Positions 33,193 through 43,556 of a stretch of 64,000 nt of DNA are shown here, in pieces (within the stretch, counting starts at the first letter, position 1; each line of letters begins with the position of its first letter). The notes under the pieces were generated by a model, which saw only the letters and a list, made by a program, of their open reading frames with translations, did not search any database and was not told the origin of the DNA. Source of the DNA: Crotalaria pallida (lineage: Eukaryota; Streptophyta; Magnoliopsida; Fabales; Fabaceae); contig CM075652.1 of assembly GCA_037953625.1 (NCBI GenBank), forward strand, positions 70,399,501 through 70,463,500, in the 5' to 3' direction. Made by a program: the position numbers and the translations under genes.

Positions 33193-33626
33193 TATAAGAG
33201 TTTCCATAAAATAACATGAATAGAGAATAACATGGATCATAGAATTTCATGATTCTCACAATATAATCATTTAATAAAGGAAATAATGCGTACCTTTATC
33301 CATTGCAATAATAGCAGTCTTGACGCGAATCACTTGTTTGATAATTCAGATACAAGATTTCTCTTCCTTGGCTTTCTCTTTATGCTCTCTGATTATTGGT
33401 GATGGAGAAACTCAAAGAAACACACACTAATGTCAGGAAGAGGACCTTGTTCTTATTATAACTCTTCTGAACAGATGCATCCCATCAAGCAACGGTTCCT
33501 TTCAAAATAAAAACTTTCTCTCTTTACTCAATTTATTATTTAGCCCTTCTTTACTTAATTTATTATTTATTGGTCCCTTTCATAATAAGTCACATGTTCC
33601 TCACATGAGACACTAAATTTCTTACA
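33193..33626 (-). repeat. 5' LTR of copia A
   Basis: 434 bp ending TTTCTTACA. It is the uninterrupted partner of 9629-9978 plus 25556-25633. Its first bases read TATAAGAG where the partner has TGTAAGAG, a point change in the terminal dinucleotide. Flanking CAGAG confirms the outer boundary. Confidence 0.88.
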
Positions 33627-33631
33627 CAGAG

Positions 33632-34444
33632 GCCTATAGAAACTTACATTATTTATTGGAATTCCACTGATACCGAACATGCCTACTGTATAGTGCTATA
33701 TAATATTGTATATATATAAGCATGTTCATACTAATAAACATAAGGTATAGTTAAAATCACATCACGAATTAAATAAGTACACTACTAGCTAGAAAAGAAG
33801 AGGAGAGTAAAGTACATAATAGAAAAGCTGCCATTCTGAAAGCTCCTTCAAGAGCCCAAATCACAGAGAGTGAAGTGAATGAAGGAATTGAAAAATGCCA
33901 AAGGATTGAAGTTGCCCTTTCCAAGAGAAATCAAACTCAAGAAGAATGGTTCATTTCATTGCCAGCAATCTTTAACTTATTCGATCTTTTGCTCAGCCTT
34001 TGAAACAAAAGGAACATGAAAGCATAACCATATATATATATGATCGACCATATATAATAATTCCCCACCATCCACATACATGTCCAAATTTCAGAAGGAG
34101 GTGGCTGAGAGAGAAGATCAGATATGAAAGCATGGTTACATGTTTGTGATGGGGTGACAGTTAAGAGAGAGGGGTTTGAGATTGTAAGTTGGATTGGCTG
34201 TTATAGGGTTTTTGCTTATTGGTCATAATGGCAATAAAACAGAATGATGACTTAAGTACCGTGTGTGGTGTGGGGGTGACTTTATGTCAAAAGAAACATA
34301 AATTAAAGTGATAAGTAGCGAAATGAAGGTTCCTGATTTAGCATCTTCCATGGGATATGCCCTTGCCAGCTCCACTACTGTTCCACATATGATAAACACC
34401 TATTTCGTTTTCCCGAAGCAATATTTGCAACAGATATTGCTCCC

Positions 34445-34488
<44 letters not shown>

Positions 34489-34583
34489 CTAGAGCATTAT
34501 ATTTGAACATCATATTTGGACACTATTTTGGAAAGTACAAAATTTTACAAAAGTCAAAAATACTTTCCCAATTTTAAAAAGAG
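33632..34583. other. Host-like spacer, no gene called
   Basis: Single-copy-looking DNA that resumes the sequence broken at 9628. It contains short open frames without domains (for example about 47 codons from 33873 on the plus strand), (AT)n tracts near 34020 and 34450-34487, and no clear promoter or RNA gene. Confidence 0.5.
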
Positions 34584-34752
34584 TTATGTTATATGAACAT
34601 TTAAAATTAACATCAACATCTAACACTTACTTCTTTTAGAAAATAAAAGTGAGATAAAATGTATGGGAATTTGAAATGACTTTAGTTTACTTTATAAAAA
34701 AGACAGGTGTTGATGAATATTGATGTTAGATTTGGATGTTCATCGAACATAA
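34584..34752. mobile_element. Small foldback/MITE-like element
   Basis: TTATGTTATATGAACATTTA at the left and a complementary segment ending CATCGAACATAA at the right form imperfect inverted arms of about 45 bp, including AACATCAACATCTAACAC. It is 169 bp long. The TSD is unclear, so the family is unassigned. Confidence 0.5.
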
Positions 34753-35783
34753 TTGTTTTAAATTAGTAAAATTTTTTTTTTTTTTGGTGATGTAAATTAG
34801 TAAAATTTATTCTGATAGATGTTGCTAAATTTTTAATGGGTGCAAGTAATGGTTAAATGATGGGTGCGAATAACGCCACCCTTCATTCTCCCTTCGCGTG
34901 GCTTCTTTTTAGTGACACTTGCTGTTGCTGGGTTTGATTGTGGTTATTCTCTGACTATCGAGTGATTCTTTACTACTGTATGCTAATGTTTTTATAAGGC
35001 CTTTGAAGCATGGGAATTTGTTATAGCCCATGACGATTTTCTCACTTATCATATCATTCGCCGGATTCGGTTTTTCGAGCTTCAATTTGGTTGATAGTAT
35101 GTTATTTTGTGTTGTTGTGTTATAATATTAGGTAACAGGCCTTTCGCTTCTACCCTTTTTCATATTGTATGACTGTGATTTCATATGCTTAGTGATGACA
35201 ACATGCATCGTCAACGTTCTTTGCCATACACCCTTGTCCCCTTCATATTAAAATTTTAAAGTTCGATAGTCTATTTGCTAGCATAATGCTTGCCTTGGTA
35301 AGAGAATTTGCCCCTTGAAGAGTGTTTTGAGACAAGGCATTATGAAATTAATATTTTTACAAACCCCTTTCATTCTATTCTCACTTTTGTGGCTTTCTCT
35401 GTTATCCGGTGCTGCTGTTTTAATTTAGTCCCTTTTATGTATTTTTTTAATAATAACAATAAAATTGGGATTAATAAGTTATGTTTGATTAACCCAATGA
35501 TTTTCCACCAATTATATGTAAAAAGAGAAGGAAAGAGAAAAAAATTTGTTTGGGTTGTTTGTAGGTCTGGGATAGTTTTTAAGAGTTTTTTTTTAATTAA
35601 TTGAAATAAAATAAGTAAAATATATGAAACCAAAAAAATATTAAATTCACTACAAAAACAAAAAGAGAGATTAAAACTTGTTGATCATGGTTATTCATTT
35701 ATTTCCATGGAAGTTGTCATTAGTCTAATATAATATGAGCTTCTATCAAAAGAATTAGATGTGATAAATTCACTTTATTTATT
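34753..35783. other. Non-coding spacer
   Basis: AT-rich, with no supported gene. The two overlapping opposite frames at 35308-35633 are low-complexity and lack domains. Confidence 0.45.
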
Positions 35784-36390
35784 CTAAAGTGGTTCTTTAA
35801 GTTTTTTTTTTGTTTGAAAGTGGTCCCTCAAGTTTTATTAAGTTATCACTGTTAGTCCCTCTGTCAATTTTTCCGTTATCTTCTTCCTCCGCTCCGGCTA
35901 GCTCCAAGATTTTCCGGCAACAGTACACCTGCATCATATCAAGTAGCTCCACGACGTCAGCAATCTAACGCATCAGATCTGGTTCTGTGGAGAGAGAAAG
36001 AGAGAATGTCGGATCTGAAAGGGAGAGCTAATCTAAGAGAGAGAGAGAGAGAGAGTGGGGGGGGGGGGGGCGCTGGTCAAAGAGAGGGAGAGCACTGGTT
36101 TGAGAGAGAGTGCGTTGGTCTGAGAGAGGGAGAGAGGAAGCGGCGGATCTTAGAGAGCTAGAGAGAGAGGATCTCACCGAAAAAATGGTGGCCGAAAACC
36201 TTGTCGAAAAAATAGAGTTGGCCGAAGAAGAAGGAAGAGGAAAGAGAAAATATTATTATTTTATTCAATTTAACGAAAAATTAACGATAGGACTAACATT
36301 GCTAACGAAAGTTAACTTGAGGGACCATTTTCCAACAACAAAAACTTGAGAGATCAGTTTAGAACAAATAAATATCTTAAGAGACCAAAC
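35784..36390. mobile_element. Foldback element, Mutator-like (?)
   Basis: Left arm text such as GTGGTCCCTCAAGTTTTATT and GTTAGTCCCTCTGTC pairs with right arm text AACTTGAGGGACCAT and GATAGGACTAAC. The arms are about 100 bp with gaps. The centre holds a (GA)n tract and a run of 13 G near 36056-36070. Ends and TSD could not be fixed exactly. Confidence 0.45.
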
Positions 36391-37102
36391 GAACAGTTTT
36401 GCCTAAAAAAAAGAGTTGTGAATAGTTATCGTGTGTATTTGACTCCATCAAAAAATATCGTTTTATACTTGAAATTCGTCGTTCATATAGTGTAATTTTG
36501 GCTTTAAAAAAAATTAAACGTAATTGATTAAGAAAAGAAAAAGAGTTATGACTTGTGAATTCGATTCCATAAAAACATCACATTCTTTTATTTTGCGATA
36601 GTTGTCCCTTGCTTGATGTAACTTCGACTATTCGAAAAATTTAAAAACAATTTTCAAAAATTAAAATCAATTCAATTTACAATCATTTTCTAGAAGAACT
36701 ACGTAGCCTTGGGTTCTTTATTATTGTACCGAAGAATATTTATTAGGAGCAGACACTTTCTTGTTAGACACTAAAAAAATAATAAAAAAACAATTTTGTT
36801 CCCATGTAAATAAATTAAGGGAAAAATTAATGTCCTAAAATTAATTTTCACAAGATCGATTAAGGTACCATTTTTATTTATAATGGACGGTGTGGAGTGC
36901 CAACACCTTCCCCATCCATAATCGATTCCCAAACCAATGTTTATGTGCAAACTAGTTTTTCTTATTTTATTGGGTTTTTCTGTGTTTATCCTATTTTTAT
37001 TAAAATAAATAATATATTAGTGACGGTTCCATATTCCTTATTTTATTTTTCTCACGCCAATTTCAAAAGCGAGTGCGATAACTGACAGCTCTATCGGAAA
37101 AA
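36391..37102. other. Non-coding spacer before copia C
   Basis: No supported gene or element end was seen in this AT-rich stretch. A 62-codon frame at 36897-37085 has no recognisable domain. Confidence 0.45.
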
Positions 37103-37489
37103 TGCTTTGAGAATCAAGCATGTTTTAACTTTTAATTGACTATAAAAGATTTCTAAATGATGAAGAAAATTGAAAGGGAAATGAAGAATGTGGGAAGAGA
37201 TGATTTAAGAGGGAAATTGAGAAGAAAAGTGAGAAAGTAAGAAAATGATTGTTTATTGGCCACATGGCAAAAAGGAGTATATATATACACTGCTGGAACT
37301 ATTAGTTAAGCCACCAATAACTTGGTGCCAAAGTAAATTAACTAACTAACTCCTAACAAACTCACTAACGGTCTACATAACCAGTTAAAGAAACACATTA
37401 ACCGGTTATCAATCTAACAGCTAACTAACAAAATTGAAATAACTTACATAACCGGTTATCTTTTAAGAAGTTAACCGGTTAAGCTAACA
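37103..37489 (-). repeat. Probable 3' LTR of copia C
   Basis: On the minus strand it starts TGTTAGCTTAACCGG and probably ends TCTCAAAGCA. It contains a TATA-like GTATATATATAC followed by CT-rich leader-like sequence, as expected for U3-R. Three copies of TAACCGGTTA, a CpG-centred palindrome, lie in the first 100 bp. The partner LTR would be beyond the window end, so both boundaries are provisional. Confidence 0.5.
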
Positions 37490-37496
37490 TAAACCT

Positions 37497-38050
37497 TCAA
37501 TTGATTTCTTCATTGCTGCTGTTGTTATGTTGGCTAGGGGCAAGCTGAAAAGTGGAAGTAATAGGCATTAGCTTGATTAATCTTGATAGAGACTCCTCCC
37601 TAACAATATGACAATCAATTTCAATGTGTTTGGTCTGCAATATGTAAAGCAATTTGATTGTCACAATAGAGAACAATTGGTGATCTGTAAGAAATCTAGA
37701 AATCCTCAACCAAATATGTAAGCCTTTGAATTTCATATGTTGCATAAGTCATGGCCCTATACTCAGCTTCACATGAACTTCTGGACACAATCTTTTGTTT
37801 CTTGGATTTCCAAGATACTAAAGAAGATTCAAGGTAGTTAGAATAACCTTTGATGGAGAGTCTATTATCAGGACAACCGGCCCAATCACTATCAGAATAT
37901 TCCTTCAAATAAGCCTCAAAATTTGAGGGAAAATGAAATCCAAGAATAGGAGTCCCTTTTAGATATATAAGGATTCTCAATGCTGCAGGGTGATGGACAT
38001 CTATAGGGAAGCTCATAAATTGAGCTAGCTGTTGGACTGAAAAAGTGATG
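37497..38050 (-). pseudogene. Copia C RNase H and pol C-terminus
   Basis: Frame 38016-37696 reads HHPAALRILIYLKG, EYSDSDWAGCPDNRLSIKGY, SSLVSWKSKKQKIVSRSSCE, AEYRAMTYATYEI, the usual copia RNase H. Frame 37745-37497 continues (LQTKHIEIDCHIVREE) after a frameshift near 37700. The protein would degrade the RNA strand of the RNA-DNA hybrid. The upstream RT part is at 62100-62748 on the far side of element D. Confidence 0.82.
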
Positions 38051-38055
38051 TTTAG

Positions 38056-39820
38056 TGTAACATCCCCAAATTTGCTAAGTGATTAGGTGCATTAGTGAGT
38101 AGGATTTCGATGAGTGCCTTAGTATTCTTAAGTGTCGATTTTGTTTAGAAACGATAGTTGGTATTCGAATTAGTATGTGTTAAAGTGCTTAGAGTGTAGT
38201 AGTTAGCTTAGAGTGGGTTTATATGAAATAGAAGTAAGTTAGAATAGGTTTAGAGTGAAGAGAAAGGAATGTTTTAGGTTAAGATTGTGGTTTAGAAATG
38301 TTATTTAAGGATTAAGAGCATAGGACTTTAGGAAATTAAGAATAAAAGATCCATAGCTCTAAACCCAAATTCCACCGTTGGATGTTAAGATAAGTGTCTT
38401 AAGAAGCTTGCCTCAAAATTTGAGCAAGATCCGACGGTTAACGAAAAAGTTATGGCACTTTAAAGTGCAAAGGAATGGTGGGTTGAACCAGTTAATCGAT
38501 TAAGCCTTTAGTTAATCGATTAAGCATGAGGTTAATCGATTAAGACCAAATGATGCTCACGAATTAATCGATTAACAGGGCAGCCCTGTTAATCGATTAA
38601 CCACTGCTGAAACAGCCTTATAAACTCGTTTTTGAGCCATTTTTCACAATTTTTCCTCTCTCCTCTCCCTTCCACACGAATTCTCTCTTCTTCCCCTCCC
38701 CTAGGGCTTGTGATTTCACACAGCCACCACCATGAAACCACAAATCAAACCCCCAAATCAATTCCCCATTACTCCCTCATGGATTTCCCTCTCTCAATTT
38801 CAATTTCCCCTCTTTCTCACAAAATCCCCAAATAAAACCCTAAGACCCAAATTGTGTAATGGAGCAATTGGAGCTTCAACTCATCCTAGGAGCTTGAGGA
38901 GTCATAGGAATCAAGATAGGAAGCACATAGGAGCTTGTATTGGAGTGGGTATTGGTGCTCCCTCAACTTCTCTCTTTCTCCTCTTCCCTCCAAGAGGTAA
39001 GGGGTGTACTTTGGTCTAGTACTAGAGGAAGGGTTTAATTATAGTAATAGAGTTATAATTGAGTATATTATTAATTGGTTAGGTTGAAGGGTAGGAGGGT
39101 AGAGTATAGTTAGAAACTCTAAGTTTTAGGGATATGTTATATTAACTGATTTTGTGAATTGTTAGAATAGGAAGTGAAGAACCCTAGGAAGGTGATTTAA
39201 ATTACAGTCCCTGAGACATACCTGAGTATGTCGACTGATTGTTGATTGATATTGTTTGTATTAATATTATTAAAGTGTATATAAGTAAATTGTAAATGAC
39301 ATTCATATAGTTATGCATTAAATAGGGCCAAGTATTTCTCAATTGAGTTTAAACCAATTAAATGACATTTTCTAAAGAACAAAGAGAGTCTTAAATTCAA
39401 TTGAGAAACACTTAGGATATTGGATCATGCATGGTGAAAAGGTGGACGTTAGGAGTCGGGGAAAAACATACGTCGCTTTGCGATTGATGAGGACAAGAGT
39501 AAATGTTAGGAATTACTATGGGGGACTTTGATCTTCCAAAGGACATGGGTTCGCCACCCGTGTTGGGGATTGGTCCGACGCAAACCATAGTAATTCTATT
39601 TACTTTGGCTCCTTTTGGCCAATGATAGTGATTTCTGCTAGAGCCAATCTGGGCGAATCAATCCAGATTGTACGTTGTTAACACTACCCTAGAGGAGTGT
39701 GACGTATTGTGCAAGCGGGTGAGCGAGGGACCTTCCTAAGTGGAGGTGAAGCACCCAAATAGGGGTTGAGAAATGCTCCCTCCTGGTCGGTTTTTCCCCA
39801 GAGTGGAGGGGGGTTGTGAG
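38056..39820 (+). repeat. 5' LTR of element D, first part
   Basis: Starts TGTAACATCC. The block at about 38365-38465 contains AAATTTGAGCAAGATCCGAC and matches the gypsy solo LTR at 20794-23888. It is followed by five TTAATCGATTAA copies (38486-38605). A TATA-like CTTATAAAC near 38613 and a CT-rich leader follow, so the promoter probably lies here. The two overlapping frames at 38632-39019 also occur in the other LTR and look like leader sequence, not genes. The LTR is broken at 39820 by the gag-only Sirevirus. Confidence 0.85.
38486..38605. repeat. TTAATCGATTAA array in 5' LTR of D
   Basis: Five exact 12 bp palindromes in 120 bp. The last two form a larger perfect palindrome at 38564-38600, TTAATCGATTAACAGGGC and its complement around a single A. 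The other LTR has the same array at 59571-59680. Confidence 0.9.
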
Positions 39821-41041
39821 TGAAGAAACCGCAATTGGTGGTTTGAGAGACTAAGGAACCACTGGGAACACACCTAGAAGGGGGGGGTTGAATAGGTGTA
39901 AAAGAAACCTTGAAAGATTTTCAAATGAAATGAATTGAAACAATTAAAACAAATGATTTTTGCAAGTTTGTCAGCACTTAATCGATTAAGCTGAACTTTA
40001 ATCGATTAATCTGCAATTTAATCGATTAAGGTCAGAAAACACAATTTCACTTAATCGATTAATAATCGATTATGACAGTTAAAAACTGAAAAATCACTTT
40101 TCAATCGAATACGAAAATCAATCAATCAACACGTAAGATCAGAGATTAAGCGGAAAGGATTAACACCTATATTCTTATTGATTACCTAGGTTATGAAAAT
40201 GATTTTCCCCAAATCAATTTGCTCAATTAAAGATTCAATTCAATCAATTATGAAAAATCACTTTTTCTAGGTTTTCAACCAAGAACACAATGAACAACAA
40301 GAATGTAAAGAGTAAGGGTTTAGAGATACGACACAGTGATTTATCCTGGTTCACTTTCATCCACTTGAAAGCTACATCCAGTCCCCTCTTCAACCAAGAG
40401 AGATTCTTCACTATGAGGAATTAGAGTTCTCAAATTACAAGTAAATGCCTCTCAAGACTCCCTTCTTGACAGCCTACAAGAGATACTCCACACCCTTGCC
40501 TTGTAATCCTATTGATCTTCTCTCTAATCTAACCTCTACCCCTTGTTGATAATCCACACAACAAGTCTTCACTTGCTTGATGATAATCCACACACCAAGG
40601 CTTCACTTTGCTTGATTCACAACCAAGACCTCTTCTTCTTCAATGAGAAATTTGCTTGATGATAATCGACACACCAAGTCTTCTTGTTTGTTGTAGATGA
40701 CTTGCCTCTTGCAAAGATTACAACACAATAGAAAACAAAATGACAATCCTATGAATCTCATTCAATAGCTATGACAAATCAACATGAGAGATTCAAGAGT
40801 TCTTGATCAAAGAATATGAAAATAGAAAGCTTTTATCTTTGAAATTGAGAGAGAATAGAGTGGCTTGATTTCTTGTAAAACTTGTATGAAAAATGATTCT
40901 AGATGATTACAAAGATTAGGAAAAGGTTTATGTAGAATACCCAAAAGTTAGAGCACTTAAAAACTGATTTTGAGAAGTGAAAATCGTATTTTAAAAAACC
41001 AGTACAGCAGTGTTTAATCGATTAGATCTTCACTTAATCGT

Positions 41042-41697
41042 ATTTTGAAAATGACAAACATGTTTTGAAGTTGTTTGAAGTTGTTGATGCTTTAACTATT
41101 TGATCACTTGGTGAGACTCTTGCTCCCCCTTAATCAATGCAATTGACATTTGAAATCCACTTGATAGAAGCTTGATTCTCCCCCTATCTTCAACAACTTT
41201 GCTCAACCTACATAAAAACAACAAAAACAACCATTCTCCCAAAACATACCATTTCTCCCCCTTTGGCATTATCAAAAAGTAATATATACCAATTGAAATA
41301 TAAAATGCTTAGCCAAAATAAGAGAAATCACCAATCATTCCTTTTCAACATTGATACCAATTGAAAGATAAGAACCAAAATAATCAATGATACCAATTGA
41401 AAAGCTAATTTTCACTAATTGACAAAATATCACAAAAGCATGATAATCATCTAATCATCACTCAATGATACCAATTGAACTTTAGAAAAAGTAATACCAA
41501 TTGAGAACAATTCAATTATACCAATTGAGAAAAACTATAATTGATACCAAATAAGAATATTCAACAATATCACTTGTACCAAATTTTACCACTTTGTAGG
41601 TCATTCACTTGAGATGCAAATGTAATACCAATTGAAGATGCAAATGTATGAATAACATTTGTAAGCCCTTTGCTCTTCAATCATACCTACAAAACAA
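41042..41697 (-). other. 3' non-coding region of gag-only Sirevirus, with TACCAATTGA repeats
   Basis: The region after gag lacks coding sequence. Three PPT-like CTCCCCCT words lie near 41125, 41175 and 41255, a feature reported for Sireviruses. From about 41285 to 41640, (GA)TACCAATTGA or close variants occur about nine times. On the minus strand they read TCAATTGGTATC, the same sequence that forms the junction of the 5' LTR and PBS at 43547-43560. Confidence 0.7.
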
Positions 41698-43484
41698 TCA
41701 TGCTTTGCTTTTTGGTATCCAAACGATTTTGGATCCATTTTTGTTAGTTAAGGGAATCTCACCCTTCTTAACCCAAACAAACTTTCCTTTAGGTATACCA
41801 TGCACTTTAATATAACACACATTTGAAGTATGTCCATGAGTACCACAATAGAAACATGTTGGTGCATTTGAGAAATCAACTTTAGAAAAATCAACAACAT
41901 TTCTATGAGATTTACTCTTAGCATTAGTATAACCCAAACCAAATTTGTTTGAATTTTCTCTTTGAAAATTTAACAATATGCGCAATCTAATATCACCATT
42001 TGTGAAACTTGCAAGCTTATTTTTAAAAATAGCATTTTCATCTTTAAGCAACTTGCAACTCTCACAATCAACCACAATATTCAATCTACTAGCACAATCA
42101 CAAGAAGAACTAGCATAAATGAGATCAAGGGTTTCATTTTCAAGATTAAGCTCATCAATTTGTTTTTGAAGTTCTAAAATCTCTTTTTGATGTTTCAAAA
42201 TGAGCTTCTTTCTTTCAATGTTTTTCAAAGCTAGTTTTTCAAGTTGTTCATGCATTTCTTCATAAGCATTATATAACAATTCATATTTAGAAGAAATTTC
42301 GGATTTAGTATGACTTACATTGCTATCTTCGCTTTGTTCACTTGATTCATCATTTGAACTTTCCTCTTCATTGACTTGAACAAGCAAGTTGAGATTAGCA
42401 ACTTCTTCATCATCCGACGAACTACTCGATGTGCTTTTCTTCTCTTCTACATCACTATCCCAAACTATATATGCCCTTTTGTGTTTTGAATTTTTCTTGT
42501 CTTTCTCCTTCTTCTTGAGATACCTAGAGCATGAGTACTTGAGATGACCGGGTTTTCCACATTCATGGCAAACTACACCTTCTTTTGATGTCTTGGTCTT
42601 GTAGTGTGGGGAATCCTTCTCTTTACCTTTGTCTTTATTCAACCTTCCTTTTCTCCTTAGAAACTTGTCAAACTTCCTTAGTAAAAGCTTCATTTCTTTT
42701 TCATCAACATCCGAATCGGAATCTTCACTATCATCATCATCGGAACTCTCTTTCTTATTGTATGATCTATTGACTTTAAGAGCAAGTCCCTTTCTTCCTT
42801 TGTTCTTATCCGACTCTTCATTGATACTTAAACGTCCAAGCTCCATTTCATGTTCTTGAAGCTTTCCGAAAAGTGTTGCTAGATCCATAGCATCCAAATT
42901 CTTAGATTCAACAATAGCCGTTACTTTTGGTTGCCAATTCCTGTCTAAACATCTCAACACTTTGTTAGAAAGTTCACCTTGTAAGAAAGTCTTACCAAGA
43001 GCAAGTAAATGGTTAATAATATGAGTAAAACGCTTTTGCATATCATTAATAGATTCATTTGGAAGCATTTGAAACAATTCATAATCACGCATTAAAGCAT
43101 TCAATCTAGCTCTCCTAACCTCACTAGTTCCTTCATGAGTCACTTGTAAAGTGTCCCACATTTCCTTAGCACTAGTACATTGGGAAACTCTAAAGAACTC
43201 ATCATAAGATAAAGCGGAGGTAATGATATTCTTTGCTTTATAATAATATTGAACTTTCTTTCTATCATCATCCTTCCACTTATCCTCGGGATTAAATGTA
43301 CTACACCTTCAACTAAACTAGAGGGGATATGAGGACCTTTTTCAACTACTTTCCAAATTTCACTATCTATGGCTTGGATAAAGATTTTCATTCTAACTTT
43401 CCAATAAACGTATCCCTCACCATTAAAGAGTGGAGGACGACTTATCGAAGCACCTTCACCACCAAAGGGATTTATGGAACCCAT
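41698..43484 (-). pseudogene. Sirevirus-type gag with one frameshift
   Basis: Frame 43484-43140 gives the N-terminus (MGSINPFGGEGASISRPPLF, NGEGYVYWKVRMKIFIQAID). It then loses the frame near 43300. Frame 43161-41698 (487 codons) continues from MWDTLQVTHEGTSEVRRARL through YELFQMLPNESINDMQKRF, an acidic Ser/Asp stretch, zinc knuckle 1 (CHECGKPGHLKYSC, about residues 198-211), a coiled-coil-like segment and zinc knuckle 2 (CFYCGTHGHTSNVC, about 436-449). It ends IVWIPKSKA. It is closely related to the 592-aa gag of the complete Sirevirus here. Gag forms particles and binds RNA; this copy would yield only truncated products. No pol follows. Confidence 0.88.
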
Positions 43485-43538
43485 TGCGATTTTCTTAAAG
43501 GATCTTTACGAAAAAGCTCTTATGCTCGTGTCTTTCTA

Positions 43539-43554
43539 CCGAGCTCTGATACCA
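43539..43554 (-). other. PBS of gag-only Sirevirus (tRNA-Met)
   Basis: The minus strand reads TGGTATCAGAGCTCGG, two bases from the end of the 5' LTR. It is complementary to the 3' end of initiator tRNA-Met, the usual copia primer. Confidence 0.9.
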
Positions 43555-43556
43555 AT

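Larger units (their letters stand above)
9629..33626 (-). mobile_element. Ty1/copia element A, interrupted
   Basis: The element is bounded by TGTAAGAG (9629) and TTCTTACA (33626), with TSD CAGAG at 9624-9628 and 33627-33631. The 5' LTR is 33193-33626 (434 bp). The 3' LTR is 9629-9978 plus about 25556-25633, split by element B. The PBS (TGGTATCAAAGTCAGG, minus strand, 33175-33190) adjoins the 5' LTR, and PPT-like GTGGGAGAA lies at 25634-25643. Coding order on the minus strand is gag-protease (30153-28948), integrase (29048-28109), then RT-RNase H (27569-26055), the copia order. A 58 bp duplication and stop codons break pol. Two DNA elements lie in the 5' leader. Confidence 0.88.

Noticed and set aside
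38632..39019. 67- and 95-codon frames present in both LTRs of element D
   Set aside because: CT-rich leader of an LTR, overlapping frames, no domain; conservation is explained by LTR identity.
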